Positions 19,633 to 28,389 of a stretch of 64,000 nt of DNA are shown piece by piece; position 1 is the stretch's first letter; every line of letters begins with the position of its first letter. Source of the DNA: Candidatus Acetothermia bacterium (GTDB lineage Bacteria; Bipolaricaulota; Bipolaricaulia; Bipolaricaulales; Bipolaricaulaceae); NCBI GenBank assembly GCA_024653305.1, contig JANLFW010000007.1, positions 1 through 64,000 on the forward strand, in the 5' to 3' direction. The translations under genes were made by a program, and so were the position numbers. The notes beneath the pieces were generated by a model. The model did not search any database and had not been told where the DNA came from. It worked only from the letters and a program-made list of their open reading frames with translations.

Positions 19633-20676
19633 CTACGCGTTTTTTATCAAGCCTTCGCCTGTACTTTCCTCTATGATCACGTGTCCAATGCTCTTCCGTC
19701 GATGGGTATAAGCGACATGGATGTTTCCATCGACGGTTTGAATGATCGCAGGGTAACTATACTCGCCTTCGCCTTGTTCTAGGATCAATGAGTAAGGCCA
19801 AATCTTGCCTTCGTCGTGAGAAAAGGAAAGGCAAAGCGGGCTTCGGGGACCCCATCGGTTAAATCCCACAGGCAACTGGTCCGGCCACCCCGTTTCCACC
19901 GGGATGGGAAATGGCATGAGCCCAGTGGGATTGTGCGCCAAAGCCAGAACCCCGGACCGCAGGCGGACCATATCGAGCCCACTGTTGTTGTTGGAAAGGG
20001 ATGTGGGCGTAGGGGTGGACCACGTCTTCCCTAGGTCCTGGGAGTAGCTTGCGAAAATGTAGCCCTCCTGGCTCCGCATGTAGGCCATGAGCCTCCCGTC
20101 AGCGAGCGGGACCACAGCGGGTTGGATCAGATGAGCCCCTGCTTCCTTTGCAAGATCCCCCACGACCTCCCACGTCCTTCCGTTGTCCTCGGAGCGCAGG
20201 AATGCCGCGCTCCATTCGCGCTCCCACTCCACTGGAAGGAGCCAGACTGCCCCGAGGTGGAGGGGCTTGTTCTTCCCAAGAATCCCTTTCTGTTCCCAAA
20301 AGAGCTCGAGGTCATACCACGTGTGTCCAAAGTCGAAGCTCCGCTTGAGGAAGAGGTGGGTATCGCCGCTGCACCACCGCGGACCGTAGTTGATCCCGAC
20401 GAGAAGCCACACGGCGCCGTCCGGGCCCAGGAAAACTCGGGGATTGGCGACTGCTCGGCCGGGCACGTCCACCCAAACCTCCGGCGGTGACCATGCGGAG
20501 CGCTTGGGGTCAAAGCGCGCTCCGAGCACCACCGAGTCCGGTGCCCCCTCCCTGCTGCCGGCGTAGAACGCGAGGAGGAGCCCCCCGTCCGGCAGCTCAC
20601 AGAGGCTCGGGGCGTGACAGCTGGGATGGGAAGGCGGAGCTTGGATGTAGTGCCGGATCAGGTCGAGGGTCTCCAA
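19633..20676 (-). CDS. BNR/sialidase-like glycosidase
   Basis: A 347-aa six-bladed propeller protein of the sialidase superfamily. Four Asp boxes (SxDxGxxW) are visible: SFDFGHTWYD, SEDNGRTWEV, SQDLGKTWST and SHDEGKIWPY. No secretion signal is present, so it would act in the cytoplasm on imported oligosaccharide, or it is not a true sialidase. TTG at 20676 was chosen because GAGGAGG precedes it just after the permease stop; the longer frame lies inside the permease. G+C and codon use are lower than the chromosome average, as across this cluster. Confidence 0.78.
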   Translation of the reverse strand: METLDLIRHYIQAPPSHPSCHAPSLCELPDGGLLLAFYAGSREGAPDSVVLGARFDPKRSAWSPPEVWVDVPGRAVANPRVFLGPDGAVWLLVGINYGPRWCSGDTHLFLKRSFDFGHTWYDLELFWEQKGILGKNKPLHLGAVWLLPVEWEREWSAAFLRSEDNGRTWEVVGDLAKEAGAHLIQPAVVPLADGRLMAYMRSQEGYIFASYSQDLGKTWSTPTPTSLSNNNSGLDMVRLRSGVLALAHNPTGLMPFPIPVETGWPDQLPVGFNRWGPRSPLCLSFSHDEGKIWPYSLILEQGEGEYSYPAIIQTVDGNIHVAYTHRRKSIGHVIIEESTGEGLIKNA

Positions 20677-20689
20677 TGCCTCCTCCTCG

Positions 20690-21511
20690 TCAGCCTTTGA
20701 TGCCGGAGGACAAAGCGATCCCGCGGATGATGCGTTGTCGAAGGATGAGGAAGACAATCAGAGATGGGAGAGAAGCCATGAACGCTGCGGATGTGATCAG
20801 CCCGTAGTTGATTTCAAACGCTCCCTGGATAAGCCTCAACCCCACAGGGAGCGTGACCTTTTGAGGGCTCCGCAGGCAAATCAAGGACCAGAAGAACTCG
20901 TTCCACGCGTAGTTGAAGATGTACATGCCATAGGCAGCGAAGACCGGGATGGCGTTAGGGATGATAACTCGGATGAGCACCCCCAAGCTTGAGCAACCGT
21001 CGATGCGTGCCGCGTCATCAAGATCGCGTGGGATGTTGAGGAAGAATTGGCGGAGGAGGAACACACCGATGGGGAGGGCGATCATGGGTAGGGCAGCGCC
21101 GTAGATCGTGTTGAGGAGCCGAAAGCGAATCATCATGAAGTACAAGGGTATCACGCTGACTTCCATGGGAAGGAGCATGAACACGAGAATTGTCAAGAAC
21201 GCCGCGTCGCGCCCGCGCCACTGTAGGCGGGCGAAGGAAAAGGCGGCTAGGGTCGAGACGAATAAGGAGCCCGCGGTGACCAAGGACGCGAGGATCAAGC
21301 TGTTCAAAAGCCAGCGCCCGAAAGGCCAGCTTGCGAAAAGTTGGGCGATGTGGGCTGTGGTTAAGCGCGAGGGGACCCATTTCGGTGGGATGGAAAAGAT
21401 GTCGGGGTTGGGTTTAAACGCGGTCTCGGCGACCCACAGGGTGGGGATCACCCATAGGAAAGCCATGGCGTACATCACGAGATAGGGTGCCCAGGCTTTG
21501 AGCTTCGTCAT
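20690..21511 (-). CDS. Carbohydrate ABC transporter permease (MalG type)
   Basis: A 273-aa membrane permease of the CUT1 sugar transporters. It has about six helices and the EAA loop IPRDLDDAARIDGCSSLGVL that contacts the ATPase. The PNPDIFSIPPKWVPS start of the first periplasmic loop is typical of MalG proteins. Its ATG overlaps the upstream permease stop (ATGA). No ATPase gene is in the cluster, so a shared MsmX/UgpC-like ATPase elsewhere is expected. Confidence 0.9.
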   Translation of the reverse strand: MTKLKAWAPYLVMYAMAFLWVIPTLWVAETAFKPNPDIFSIPPKWVPSRLTTAHIAQLFASWPFGRWLLNSLILASLVTAGSLFVSTLAAFSFARLQWRGRDAAFLTILVFMLLPMEVSVIPLYFMMIRFRLLNTIYGAALPMIALPIGVFLLRQFFLNIPRDLDDAARIDGCSSLGVLIRVIIPNAIPVFAAYGMYIFNYAWNEFFWSLICLRSPQKVTLPVGLRLIQGAFEINYGLITSAAFMASLPSLIVFLILRQRIIRGIALSSGIKG

Positions 21512-22428
21512 TGTAGCTCCGATTTGAGGCCCAATAGCTTGACCCCGATGAGGGTGAGGATCAGCGTGAGCGCCAGCAGCACGACTCCGGAAGCCGCAGC
21601 TTTTCCGATCTTGAAATACTCGAAGGCGGTCCAATACAGGTAGAGGGCAAGGACTTCTGTGGACCTGCCCGGTCCTCCCTCCGTCATCATCAACACCTGC
21701 CCGAAGGTACGGAAGGCGGAGATGATCGTCAGGACCAAGGAGAAAAGGAGGGCCGGTTTGAGGAGCGGCAGGATGATGTGCAGGAACTTATGGCGGAATC
21801 TCGCTCCGTCGATGGAGGCTACCTCAAAGAGTTCCTGGGGGATGTCGCCAAGGCCAGCTTGGAATACGACCATGCGATAGCCGCTCAGCCACCAGGCGGT
21901 GGCAAAGGCGATTGCTGGCAGCGCCCAGGCGGGCTCCGTGAGGAATACAGGGGCGGGGACCTTCAGGGCCTTGAACGCGTGCGTCACCAGGCCAAAGTCG
22001 GGATCGAACATCCATTTCCACGTGATGGCCACGGTGGAGACGGTGAGTAGGTAGGGGAAGAACAGCACGGCTTGGACGAAACCTGCCCCCCGGCAGGTCC
22101 GTCCCCAGCTCCAGAGCATCAGGGCAAACAGCAGCCCCAGGCCAAGGATCAAGGGCACGGCCATTGCGGCAAACTTGAACGTGTTGGCGAGGGCGTTCAG
22201 GAAGCGAACGTCGCGAAAGAGGGCAACGTAGTTCTCCAAACCTACGAAACGAGAACCCTTAATGGGATTCCACTCGAACAGGCTGAGGTAAATCCCATAT
22301 CCCACCGGCCAGGCCAGGAAGACCCCCCATAGGGCGGCAAACGGGAGAACATACACGATGCCCTCGATTCCCCGGTGGCGATACAGGAATCGCGTGAGTT
22401 TGCTCTTCACGGTCCAATCCTGCTCCAT
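21508..22428 (-). CDS. Carbohydrate ABC transporter permease (MalF/UgpA type)
   Basis: A 306-aa membrane permease pairing with the next gene product. It has the typical start YVLPFAALWGVFLAWPVGYG, FVGLENYVALF, and the EAA loop IPQELFEVASIDGARFRHKF. Six or seven helices are predicted. It lies after the binding-protein gene, from which it is separated by a strong hairpin that probably lowers permease expression. Confidence 0.9.
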   Translation of the reverse strand: MEQDWTVKSKLTRFLYRHRGIEGIVYVLPFAALWGVFLAWPVGYGIYLSLFEWNPIKGSRFVGLENYVALFRDVRFLNALANTFKFAAMAVPLILGLGLLFALMLWSWGRTCRGAGFVQAVLFFPYLLTVSTVAITWKWMFDPDFGLVTHAFKALKVPAPVFLTEPAWALPAIAFATAWWLSGYRMVVFQAGLGDIPQELFEVASIDGARFRHKFLHIILPLLKPALLFSLVLTIISAFRTFGQVLMMTEGGPGRSTEVLALYLYWTAFEYFKIGKAAASGVVLLALTLILTLIGVKLLGLKSELQ

Positions 22429-22444
22429 CTGGGTGTTAGGAAAC

Positions 22445-22474
22445 CGGGGGTGGAGGCCTTCGCCTCCACCCCCG
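22445..22474 (-). promoter_or_regulatory. Intercistronic stem-loop between binding protein and permease genes
   Basis: A perfect 13-bp inverted repeat (22445-22457 with 22462-22474) with a 4-nt loop. It has no T-run on the minus strand, so it is more likely an mRNA-stabilising or partial-termination element than a full terminator. Confidence 0.7.
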
Positions 22475-22488
22475 ACGTTGCTTCGATG

Positions 22489-23748
22489 CTACCTGCCCTG
22501 CAGGATCTTGTTGCACTCCGCTTCTGCTTGGGCCAAAGCCGCTGCGGGCGCGATCTTCCCGTTCACCGCCAGTTCAATGTAGGTCTCGATGGCCTTTTCT
22601 AGCTCTGAGCCGCGCGGGTGGTTGATCGGGAACTTGACCAGACCCTGCTGGATCATCTCATCCAGTAGATGTCCGGAGCGGGTCCAGTAATCTGAGGAGA
22701 GAAGAGCTGGGTTTTTAAGCGCTGTCCGATTCGCCGCAATGTGGCCACCCGACATGGTCCAGATGTGGGAGTGTTCGACGACGAAGCGGGCGACCTCCAT
22801 CGTGGCTTGGTACACGGCGGGCGAGGTTCCAGCAGGCTGGAGCGGGACAGAGAGCTGGTGGCTTGCTCCCCAGGTGTAGGGCGTTCCGAAGAAGTTGGGG
22901 ACCTTAGCATAGCCCCAGTTGACGCCGCTGTCCCGGGCTGTGGGGTAGAACCAGTTCCCGGCGAACAGCATCCCTAGTCTGCCAGCGGTGAACTGGTTGT
23001 ACCCATTGCCGCCCACGATGTTCCAGCCGAAGTTGTTGAAGATGTCCACGAGGAACTGCAAGGCGAGGAGGCCCGCCGGGTTGTTGAAGGTGGCCTTCGT
23101 GTACCCCTCATCGAAAAGAGCCCCTCCCCCCATCTGATAGAAGAAAATCTCCCAAGCTCGGCGCAGCTTGCGTGGGAGGGAATCCTCGGCTGGATGGAAC
23201 GCGTAGTAACCCGCGGCCTTGATGGCCTCGCACGCGGCCATGAATTCGCCCATCGTTTGGGGTGGCTTGTCCGGATCAAGGCCCGCGGCCACAAAGATGT
23301 CCTTGTTGTACCACAGCCCCCACCCGTGCGTGTCCAGCGGGATGAGGTAGTGATGGCCGGCGAGCTCCCCGGCGTCCCAGGTGGCCTTCGGGAAGTCAGC
23401 GGGGTTAATACCGCCGATCTGGATGAGGTTTCCAACCGGCGAGGCCTCAAGCGGGGTCAGGTAGTCCGCCACTTCCACAAGCCTGTTCACGTGGCAAATC
23501 CCGAGCTGCGGGGGAGTGCCGGCGATGACGGAAAGCCGCAGCTCCGCGTAGTATTGAGCCCAACGCCCCTGAATGAGCTCGACCTGGATGTTCGTGTGGC
23601 TTGCGTTGAACAGGTCGATGATTTCCTCCATAGCCTTGGCGTCTGCCTCGTGGAACAGCGTGTTGAACTCGATCTTAATGACCTCACCGAGAGCCACCAT
23701 CCCCCATACCAGCACTGCACCCATTGCCAACGATACGATCTTGCGCAT
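22489..23748 (-). CDS. Sugar ABC transporter substrate-binding protein (family 1)
   Basis: A 419-aa extracellular binding protein of the MalE/UgpB type. A signal peptide (MRKIVSLAMGAVLVWGMVAL) is followed by the mature domain starting IKIEFNTLFHEADAKAMEEI. Later stretches such as YLIPLDTHGWGLWYNKDIF and FTAGRLGMLFAGNWFYPTA are typical of CUT1 binding proteins. No lipobox cysteine is seen. The ATG at 23748 has AGGGGGTG six bases upstream; a GTG three codons earlier lies in that SD and is rejected. Confidence 0.9.
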   Translation of the reverse strand: MRKIVSLAMGAVLVWGMVALGEVIKIEFNTLFHEADAKAMEEIIDLFNASHTNIQVELIQGRWAQYYAELRLSVIAGTPPQLGICHVNRLVEVADYLTPLEASPVGNLIQIGGINPADFPKATWDAGELAGHHYLIPLDTHGWGLWYNKDIFVAAGLDPDKPPQTMGEFMAACEAIKAAGYYAFHPAEDSLPRKLRRAWEIFFYQMGGGALFDEGYTKATFNNPAGLLALQFLVDIFNNFGWNIVGGNGYNQFTAGRLGMLFAGNWFYPTARDSGVNWGYAKVPNFFGTPYTWGASHQLSVPLQPAGTSPAVYQATMEVARFVVEHSHIWTMSGGHIAANRTALKNPALLSSDYWTRSGHLLDEMIQQGLVKFPINHPRGSELEKAIETYIELAVNGKIAPAAALAQAEAECNKILQGR

Positions 23749-23811
23749 TTCGTTCACCCCCTACGGAAGATGTGCACCCTCACGTCCTCCTACTCGGATG
23801 CTCCCAGGCGA

Positions 23812-24735
23812 TCACCTCCTTGCGCCACCCGTAGTGGTCGCTTCGCTTAGCTGTGTAAGGGCTTGGCGCATTTCAGCTAGCTCCGTCGGACGAAGGGCCC
23901 GCAGCGGCGATAGGGCAGGCCCGACGGCCCAGCCCAGGACCTCCAACCCTTCTTTGATGAACGCAAGCGGCGTGCCGTAATGAACCGCTTGGCATAGCCG
24001 TCTGATCAAGTCTTGACACGCCTTGGCCTGGGCGATGTCCCCTATGCGGACTGCGCGATAAAGTTGGACATAGAGCTCGGGCAGAAGGTTCGCGGGTCCG
24101 GAGACGATCCCGGACGCGCCCATCGGTAGCGCAGGAAGGCACATCGTATCCGTCCCCACAAACACGGCCATCGATTCGGCGAGGGCCAAGTACCCCTCCC
24201 ACGCCTCCCAATCCGATCGGCTCACCTTTGCCCCCATCACGTTCGGAGCTTGTTCGCTGATGCGGATGAGGAGGTCAGCGCTCAATGGGTTCCCGGTGGC
24301 ACACGGGATGTCATAGAGGAGCACGGGGAAATCCCCGAGGGCCTGGGCGACCTTGAGGAAATGGGCCTCAAGTTCACCTTCATCCAGGTGATAGCGGGCT
24401 GGAGCAGAAACCGCTACGGCAGCCGCCCCTGCAGCTTTGGCATGCACCGCGAGTTCCACGGCCACCGACGTGCGATCGTGTCCCGTGTGGACGATGACAG
24501 GAAGCTTCCCTTTCGCCTCCTCTAGAACTGCTTCGGTGAAGCGCCTGCGCTCCTCGGGGCTTAAGAGGGTGCCCTCCCCGGTGGTCCCCAGGATGAAGAG
24601 TCCATTAACACCTGCCTGCGCAAACCGGTCGGCCAGCCTCGCCAGCGCATCCCGCCGCGGGGCCCCTTGGGCTTCATCCCAGGGGGTCACCATGGCAACC
24701 CACACACCGTGCAGTTGCCGTCTGGACAGGCTCAT
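23812..24735 (-). CDS. DapA/NanA-family aldolase (candidate N-acetylneuraminate lyase)
   Basis: A 307-aa class I aldolase of the dihydrodipicolinate synthase/N-acetylneuraminate lyase superfamily. It has GLFILGTTGEGTLLSPEER (pyruvate carboxylate binding GTTGE), the catalytic Tyr in LLYDIP and the Schiff-base Lys in VMGAKVSRSD. Beside a sialidase-like gene and a sugar ABC system it may cleave sialic acid; a keto-deoxy sugar aldolase role is equally possible, and no nanE or nanK is seen. The start overlaps the LacI-type regulator stop by four bases. An AAGGAGGTGATC string lies at its 3' end. Confidence 0.85.
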   Translation of the reverse strand: MSLSRRQLHGVWVAMVTPWDEAQGAPRRDALARLADRFAQAGVNGLFILGTTGEGTLLSPEERRRFTEAVLEEAKGKLPVIVHTGHDRTSVAVELAVHAKAAGAAAVAVSAPARYHLDEGELEAHFLKVAQALGDFPVLLYDIPCATGNPLSADLLIRISEQAPNVMGAKVSRSDWEAWEGYLALAESMAVFVGTDTMCLPALPMGASGIVSGPANLLPELYVQLYRAVRIGDIAQAKACQDLIRRLCQAVHYGTPLAFIKEGLEVLGWAVGPALSPLRALRPTELAEMRQALTQLSEATTTGGARR

Positions 24736-25727
24736 GTCGACCCTCGCACCCGGAGGTCCACTGGGACGCGTACCTCTCGGAATCCTTCTTCACCGGAACC
24801 ATTGAGGCGCGCGAGCAGGCGTTCAAACGCACGGTGCCCGATCTCATAAGGATGCTGGGCGACCACCGTCAGGGGTGGAACAACCATCTCCGCCCATTCC
24901 AAGTCGTCAAAGCTCACGACTGCAACCTTGTCGGGGACTGGGATACGGCGGAGAAAGAGCTCCCGCAGCACCCCCACCGTCATCTGGTTGTTGGTGCTGA
25001 AGATCGCGGTGGGGGGATCGGCGAGCGAAAGAAGCTGCGCCGCTGCCGCGCGGCCCCCCTCAACCCGATAGCCACCCCAGGCCACAAGCTCCTCGGAACA
25101 GGGGATCCCCTCTTGTTTCAGGGCCTGGCGGTAACCGGCGAACCGCTCTTCGGTCGTCGTCGCCCCGGGGATCCCGAGCACGATCCCGATCCGGCGATGG
25201 CCGCGCTCGATGAGGTGACGGGTGGCTTGGTATGCGCCACCGATGTTGTCGGAAAGAACCGCGTCAGCAGGAACACCTGAGGCCTTGCGGTCGATGAACA
25301 CGAACGGCATCCGGCGCTCGGCAAGCTCCTGCACCGCTGGGTTTGCTCCATCGCGGACTGGGGCGATGAGGAGCCCATCCATCCTCCGCCGCAGCAAGAG
25401 CCGCACGTAGGAATCCTCTTTGCTGGGGTCCTCGTCGCTATTGCAGACGATCACGGAGTACCCGGCCGCCACGGCAGCATCCTCCGCACCGCGGACGAGA
25501 GTGGCGAAAAACGGGTTGGTAATATCGGACACGACCACCCCGATCGCATGAGTGACGCGGGTGCGCAACGACTGGGCCACCGCATTGGGCTGGTAGTCGA
25601 GCTCCTCCATCGCCCGACGCACCCGCTCAGCCGTGTCCGGGGCCACCTTGCGGGTCCCGTTGATCACGTGGGACACCGTGGCCACCGATACCCCCGCCCG
25701 CTCTGCCACGTCGCGAATGGTCACCAT
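24732..25727 (-). CDS. LacI-family transcriptional regulator
   Basis: A 331-aa regulator. The N-terminal helix-turn-helix TIRDVAERAGVSVATVSHVI with the hinge helix LDYQPNAVAQSLRT precedes a periplasmic-binding-protein-like effector domain (IGVVVSDITNPFFATLVRG). The ATG at 25727 starts the HTH correctly; the longer frame begins inside the -35 box. Two TAANCGTTTA operators lie between its promoter and its start, so it should repress itself and the aldolase/ABC/sialidase genes behind it. The inducer is probably the transported sugar or a product. Confidence 0.94.
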   Translation of the reverse strand: MVTIRDVAERAGVSVATVSHVINGTRKVAPDTAERVRRAMEELDYQPNAVAQSLRTRVTHAIGVVVSDITNPFFATLVRGAEDAAVAAGYSVIVCNSDEDPSKEDSYVRLLLRRRMDGLLIAPVRDGANPAVQELAERRMPFVFIDRKASGVPADAVLSDNIGGAYQATRHLIERGHRRIGIVLGIPGATTTEERFAGYRQALKQEGIPCSEELVAWGGYRVEGGRAAAAQLLSLADPPTAIFSTNNQMTVGVLRELFLRRIPVPDKVAVVSFDDLEWAEMVVPPLTVVAQHPYEIGHRAFERLLARLNGSGEEGFREVRVPVDLRVRGST

Positions 25728-25736
25728 GGTCCCCGT

Positions 25737-25759
25737 TAACCGTTTACGGTAATCGTTTA
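25737..25759. promoter_or_regulatory. Two tandem LacI-type operators
   Basis: TAACCGTTTA (25737-25746) and TAATCGTTTA (25750-25759) are near-palindromes centred on CG and spaced 13 bp start to start, just downstream of the promoter. Confidence 0.75.
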
Positions 25760-25761
25760 AC

Positions 25762-25790
25762 ATCCTAGCGGGCACACCTCCCTCTGTCAA
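25762..25790 (-). promoter_or_regulatory. Promoter of the lacI-sugar operon
   Basis: A consensus -35 TTGACA (25785-25790), 17 bp, TAGGAT (25762-25767) on the minus strand. The operators begin at about +1. Confidence 0.8.
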
Positions 25791-25816
25791 GGGGGAGCGT
25801 GGCCCCCAGGGATGGA

Positions 25817-26668
25817 TCAGCCGACGAGGCCAGCGCGGTCCAGGGCTTGGGCAAGGCGGTCCATTGCCCCCAAGGGCAACGCCTCCCCCCGGACCTGGGG
25901 GTCAAGTCCAAGCTCAGCGAGGAGCCGGTCCACCTCCGCCGCCGGCAGCCGGCCGAGCAGCGCCCGGCGCAGGGTCTTGCGGCGCGCGGAAAACAGCACG
26001 GCCAGGGTCCACTCCAGCGCCTCCTCCGGCGCCGTGACCCGGGGCGTCGGAAGCCGGCGCAACCGGATCAGGTCCGAGTCCACCTCCGGCGCGGGGAAGA
26101 ACACGGTCCGGGGGACCTTCCGCAGGACCTCCACCTCGTAGTAGGCCCGCAGGTGCACCCCAAGCCGGGTCACCTCTGGCCCTGGTGGGGCGACGAGCTT
26201 CTCCGCGACCTCGCGCTGCACCATGAACACCGCCCGGTCCATCACCTCCCGTTCGCGGACGAGCTTGAGGAGTACCGCGCTCGTGATCCCGTACGGCAGG
26301 TTCCCCACCACGAGGAGCCGCTCCCCGAAGTCCTGCAGGGTTAGCGCCCGGAAGTCGGCGCAGACCACGGTCACGTTGGGGAACGAGGCCACCTGCTCCC
26401 GAAGGAGGGGGATCAGCCGGGGATCCACCTCCACGGCGGCGAGCGTCCGCACCCGCGGGGCGAGGGCCACGGTGAGGGTCCCCACCCCGGCCCCCACCTC
26501 CACCGCGGCCTCATCCCCCTGCGCCTCGGTCAGGTCCACGATCTTCCCCAGGATGTTCTCGTCCACCAGGAAGTGTTGCCCCAGTTCCGATCGAAGCCGG
26601 ATGCCCCGACTGCTCAGGAGATCCCGCACCGCGGTAGGTGAGGTGAGCTTCGGCGTCGTCTCCCCCAT
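25817..26668 (-). CDS. rsmA: 16S rRNA (adenine 1518/1519) dimethyltransferase
   Basis: A 283-aa KsgA-type methyltransferase that dimethylates two adenines in helix 45 of 16S rRNA. It has [12 protein letters not shown], the SAM site [15 protein letters not shown] and the catalytic NLPYGITS motif. The C-terminal [12 protein letters not shown] is typical. The ATG at 26668 sits nine bases after TATGAT (26678-26683) and has no SD, so it is probably leaderless. It is divergent from the aconitase-family operon. Confidence 0.95.
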   Translation of the reverse strand: MGETTPKLTSPTAVRDLLSSRGIRLRSELGQHFLVDENILGKIVDLTEAQGDEAAVEVGAGVGTLTVALAPRVRTLAAVEVDPRLIPLLREQVASFPNVTVVCADFRALTLQDFGERLLVVGNLPYGITSAVLLKLVREREVMDRAVFMVQREVAEKLVAPPGPEVTRLGVHLRAYYEVEVLRKVPRTVFFPAPEVDSDLIRLRRLPTPRVTAPEEALEWTLAVLFSARRKTLRRALLGRLPAAEVDRLLAELGLDPQVRGEALPLGAMDRLAQALDRAGLVG

Positions 26669-26766
26669 GGTCACTGGATCATACGTCGGTCATCGCGACC
26701 GGGTGCACCCCGGTCTTTGGCAGGGTGCGGGCGCCCGGGTACCATCCTCGGGCCAAGGAGGGGAAC

Positions 26767-27261
26767 GTGATCCAAGGCCGAGCTTGGAAGTACGGGGACA
26801 ACGTGAACACGGATGTGATCTTCCCCGGGCGCTACACCTACGCCCGGATGGAGCCGGGGGAGATGGCCAAACACGCCCTCGAGGACCTCGACCCGAAGTT
26901 CGCCCGCGAGGTCAAGCCGGGAGACGTGATCGTGGCCGGACGCAACTTCGGGTGCGGCTCGTCCCGGGAGCAGGCCGCGACCTGCCTCGCCGCAGCCGGG
27001 GTAGGGGCGGTGGTGGCCAAGAGCTTCGCCCGCATCTTCTTCCGCAACGCCATCAACTCCGGCCTCCTCGCCCTGGAGATCCCGGAAGCGGTGGACGTGA
27101 TCCAGTCCGGGGACAAGGTGGGGATCGATGTGGAGCGGGGGGTGCTCGTTCACGGCGGGAAGGAGTACCGGTTCCCACCGTTGCCGGCGGCGGTTCAAGA
27201 GATCCTGGCCGCGGGGGGCCTTATCCCCTACCTCAAGGCCAAGCTGGTCAAGGAGGCATGA
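26767..27261 (+). CDS. Aconitase/isopropylmalate dehydratase small subunit (copy 1)
   Basis: A 164-aa swivel-domain protein of the LeuD/homoaconitase small-subunit family. It has [27 protein letters not shown] and the signature [20 protein letters not shown] with the substrate-binding SSRE. The IPMI specificity loop reads RYTYARMEP, which does not decide between isopropylmalate, citrate or homocitrate. The GTG at 26767 has AGGAGGGG upstream. It opens a five- or six-gene operon with one large subunit and a second small subunit. Confidence 0.88.
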   Translation: MIQGRAWKYGDNVNTDVIFPGRYTYARMEPGEMAKHALEDLDPKFAREVKPGDVIVAGRNFGCGSSREQAATCLAAAGVGAVVAKSFARIFFRNAINSGLLALEIPEAVDVIQSGDKVGIDVERGVLVHGGKEYRFPPLPAAVQEILAAGGLIPYLKAKLVKEA

Positions 27262-28389
27262 ATGGCCGAGTACCGGATCGCATACCTGCCCGGTGACGGG
27301 ATCGGGCCGGAGGTGCTGGAGGCGGCCCGCATCGTGCTCGACGCGGTCGGGTTCGACGCCGAGTACGTGCCCGGTGACGTGGGCTGGAAGTTCTGGTGCC
27401 AGGAGGGCGATGCCCTGCCCCAGCGGACGATCGACCTCCTGAAGGTGGTCGACGCGGCCCTGTTCGGGGCGATCACCTCCAAGCCGGCCAAGGATGCCGA
27501 GGCCGAGCTCTCCCCGGCCCTGCGGGGCAAGGGCCTGACGTACCGGTCGCCCATCGTGCGGATGCGCCAGCTCTTTGACCTGTACATCTGCTTGCGCCCG
27601 TGCAAGGCCTACCCCGGCAACCCCCTCAACTACAAGGAGGGGATCGACCTTGTGGTGTTTCGGGAGAACACAGAGGATCTGTACGCCGGGGTCGAGTTCC
27701 GCCCGGTGCCGGCGGACCTCGCGCAGGCGCTTGGCAGGCTCGCCAAGTCATTTGCGCCGTTTGCGGACCTGCCGTCCGATCAGTACGCGATCTCCTGCAA
27801 GATCAACACCCGCCGAGGTTCCGAGCGCATCGTCCGGGCCGCGTTCGAGTTCGCCCGGAAGAACGGACGCAAGAAGGTCACCGTGGTCCATAAGGCGAAC
27901 GTGGTCCGGGCCACGGACGGCCTGTTCCTGGAGGTTGCCCGTGAGGTGGCCAAGGACTACCCGGAGATCGCCCTCGACGACGCCAACATCGACTCCCTGT
28001 GCATGTGGCTCCTCAAGAACCCGTTCAACAGCGACGTGCTCGTCGCCCCGAACCTTTATGGCGACATCATCTCCGACCTGTGCGCCCAGATGGTAGGGGG
28101 GCTCGGGTTCGCCTGTTCGGGGAACATCGGGGAGAGGCTCGGCATCTTCGAGCCCACCCACGGCTCGGCCCCCAAGTATGCGGGCCAGTACAAGGTCAAC
28201 CCCACCGCGGCGATCCTCGCGGCGAAGATGATGCTCGCGTGGCTGGGCGAGGAGGAGCGGGCCCAGCGGATCGAGCACGGCGTGGCCCAGGTCATCGCCG
28301 AGGGCAAGGTCCGCACCTACGACATGGGCGGAACGGCGTCCACCCTGGACATGGCGGGCGCCATCGCCGAGGCCGCACGGAGGGCCTAA
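27262..28389 (+). CDS. Isocitrate/isopropylmalate dehydrogenase family enzyme
   Basis: A 375-aa NAD(P)-dependent beta-decarboxylating dehydrogenase. The N-terminal YLPGDGIGPEVLEAARIVL, the substrate/Mg site VFRENTEDLYAGVEF, the Lys in KVTVVHKANVVRATDGLF and NLYGDIISDLCAQMVGG are all clear, as is EPTHGSAPKYAG in the NAD loop. Next to aconitase-type subunits it most probably makes 2-oxoglutarate from isocitrate; homoisocitrate or isopropylmalate are alternatives. It starts directly at the preceding stop and overlaps the large-subunit gene by one base. Confidence 0.88.
   Translation: MAEYRIAYLPGDGIGPEVLEAARIVLDAVGFDAEYVPGDVGWKFWCQEGDALPQRTIDLLKVVDAALFGAITSKPAKDAEAELSPALRGKGLTYRSPIVRMRQLFDLYICLRPCKAYPGNPLNYKEGIDLVVFRENTEDLYAGVEFRPVPADLAQALGRLAKSFAPFADLPSDQYAISCKINTRRGSERIVRAAFEFARKNGRKKVTVVHKANVVRATDGLFLEVAREVAKDYPEIALDDANIDSLCMWLLKNPFNSDVLVAPNLYGDIISDLCAQMVGGLGFACSGNIGERLGIFEPTHGSAPKYAGQYKVNPTAAILAAKMMLAWLGEEERAQRIEHGVAQVIAEGKVRTYDMGGTASTLDMAGAIAEAARRA

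Noticed and set aside
23758-23811. A very short reading frame after AAGGAGGTGATC in the gap before the sugar-binding protein
   Set aside because: The frame codes for about ten residues and the SD is too close to its GTG; the string lies in the aldolase stop region and is probably chance.
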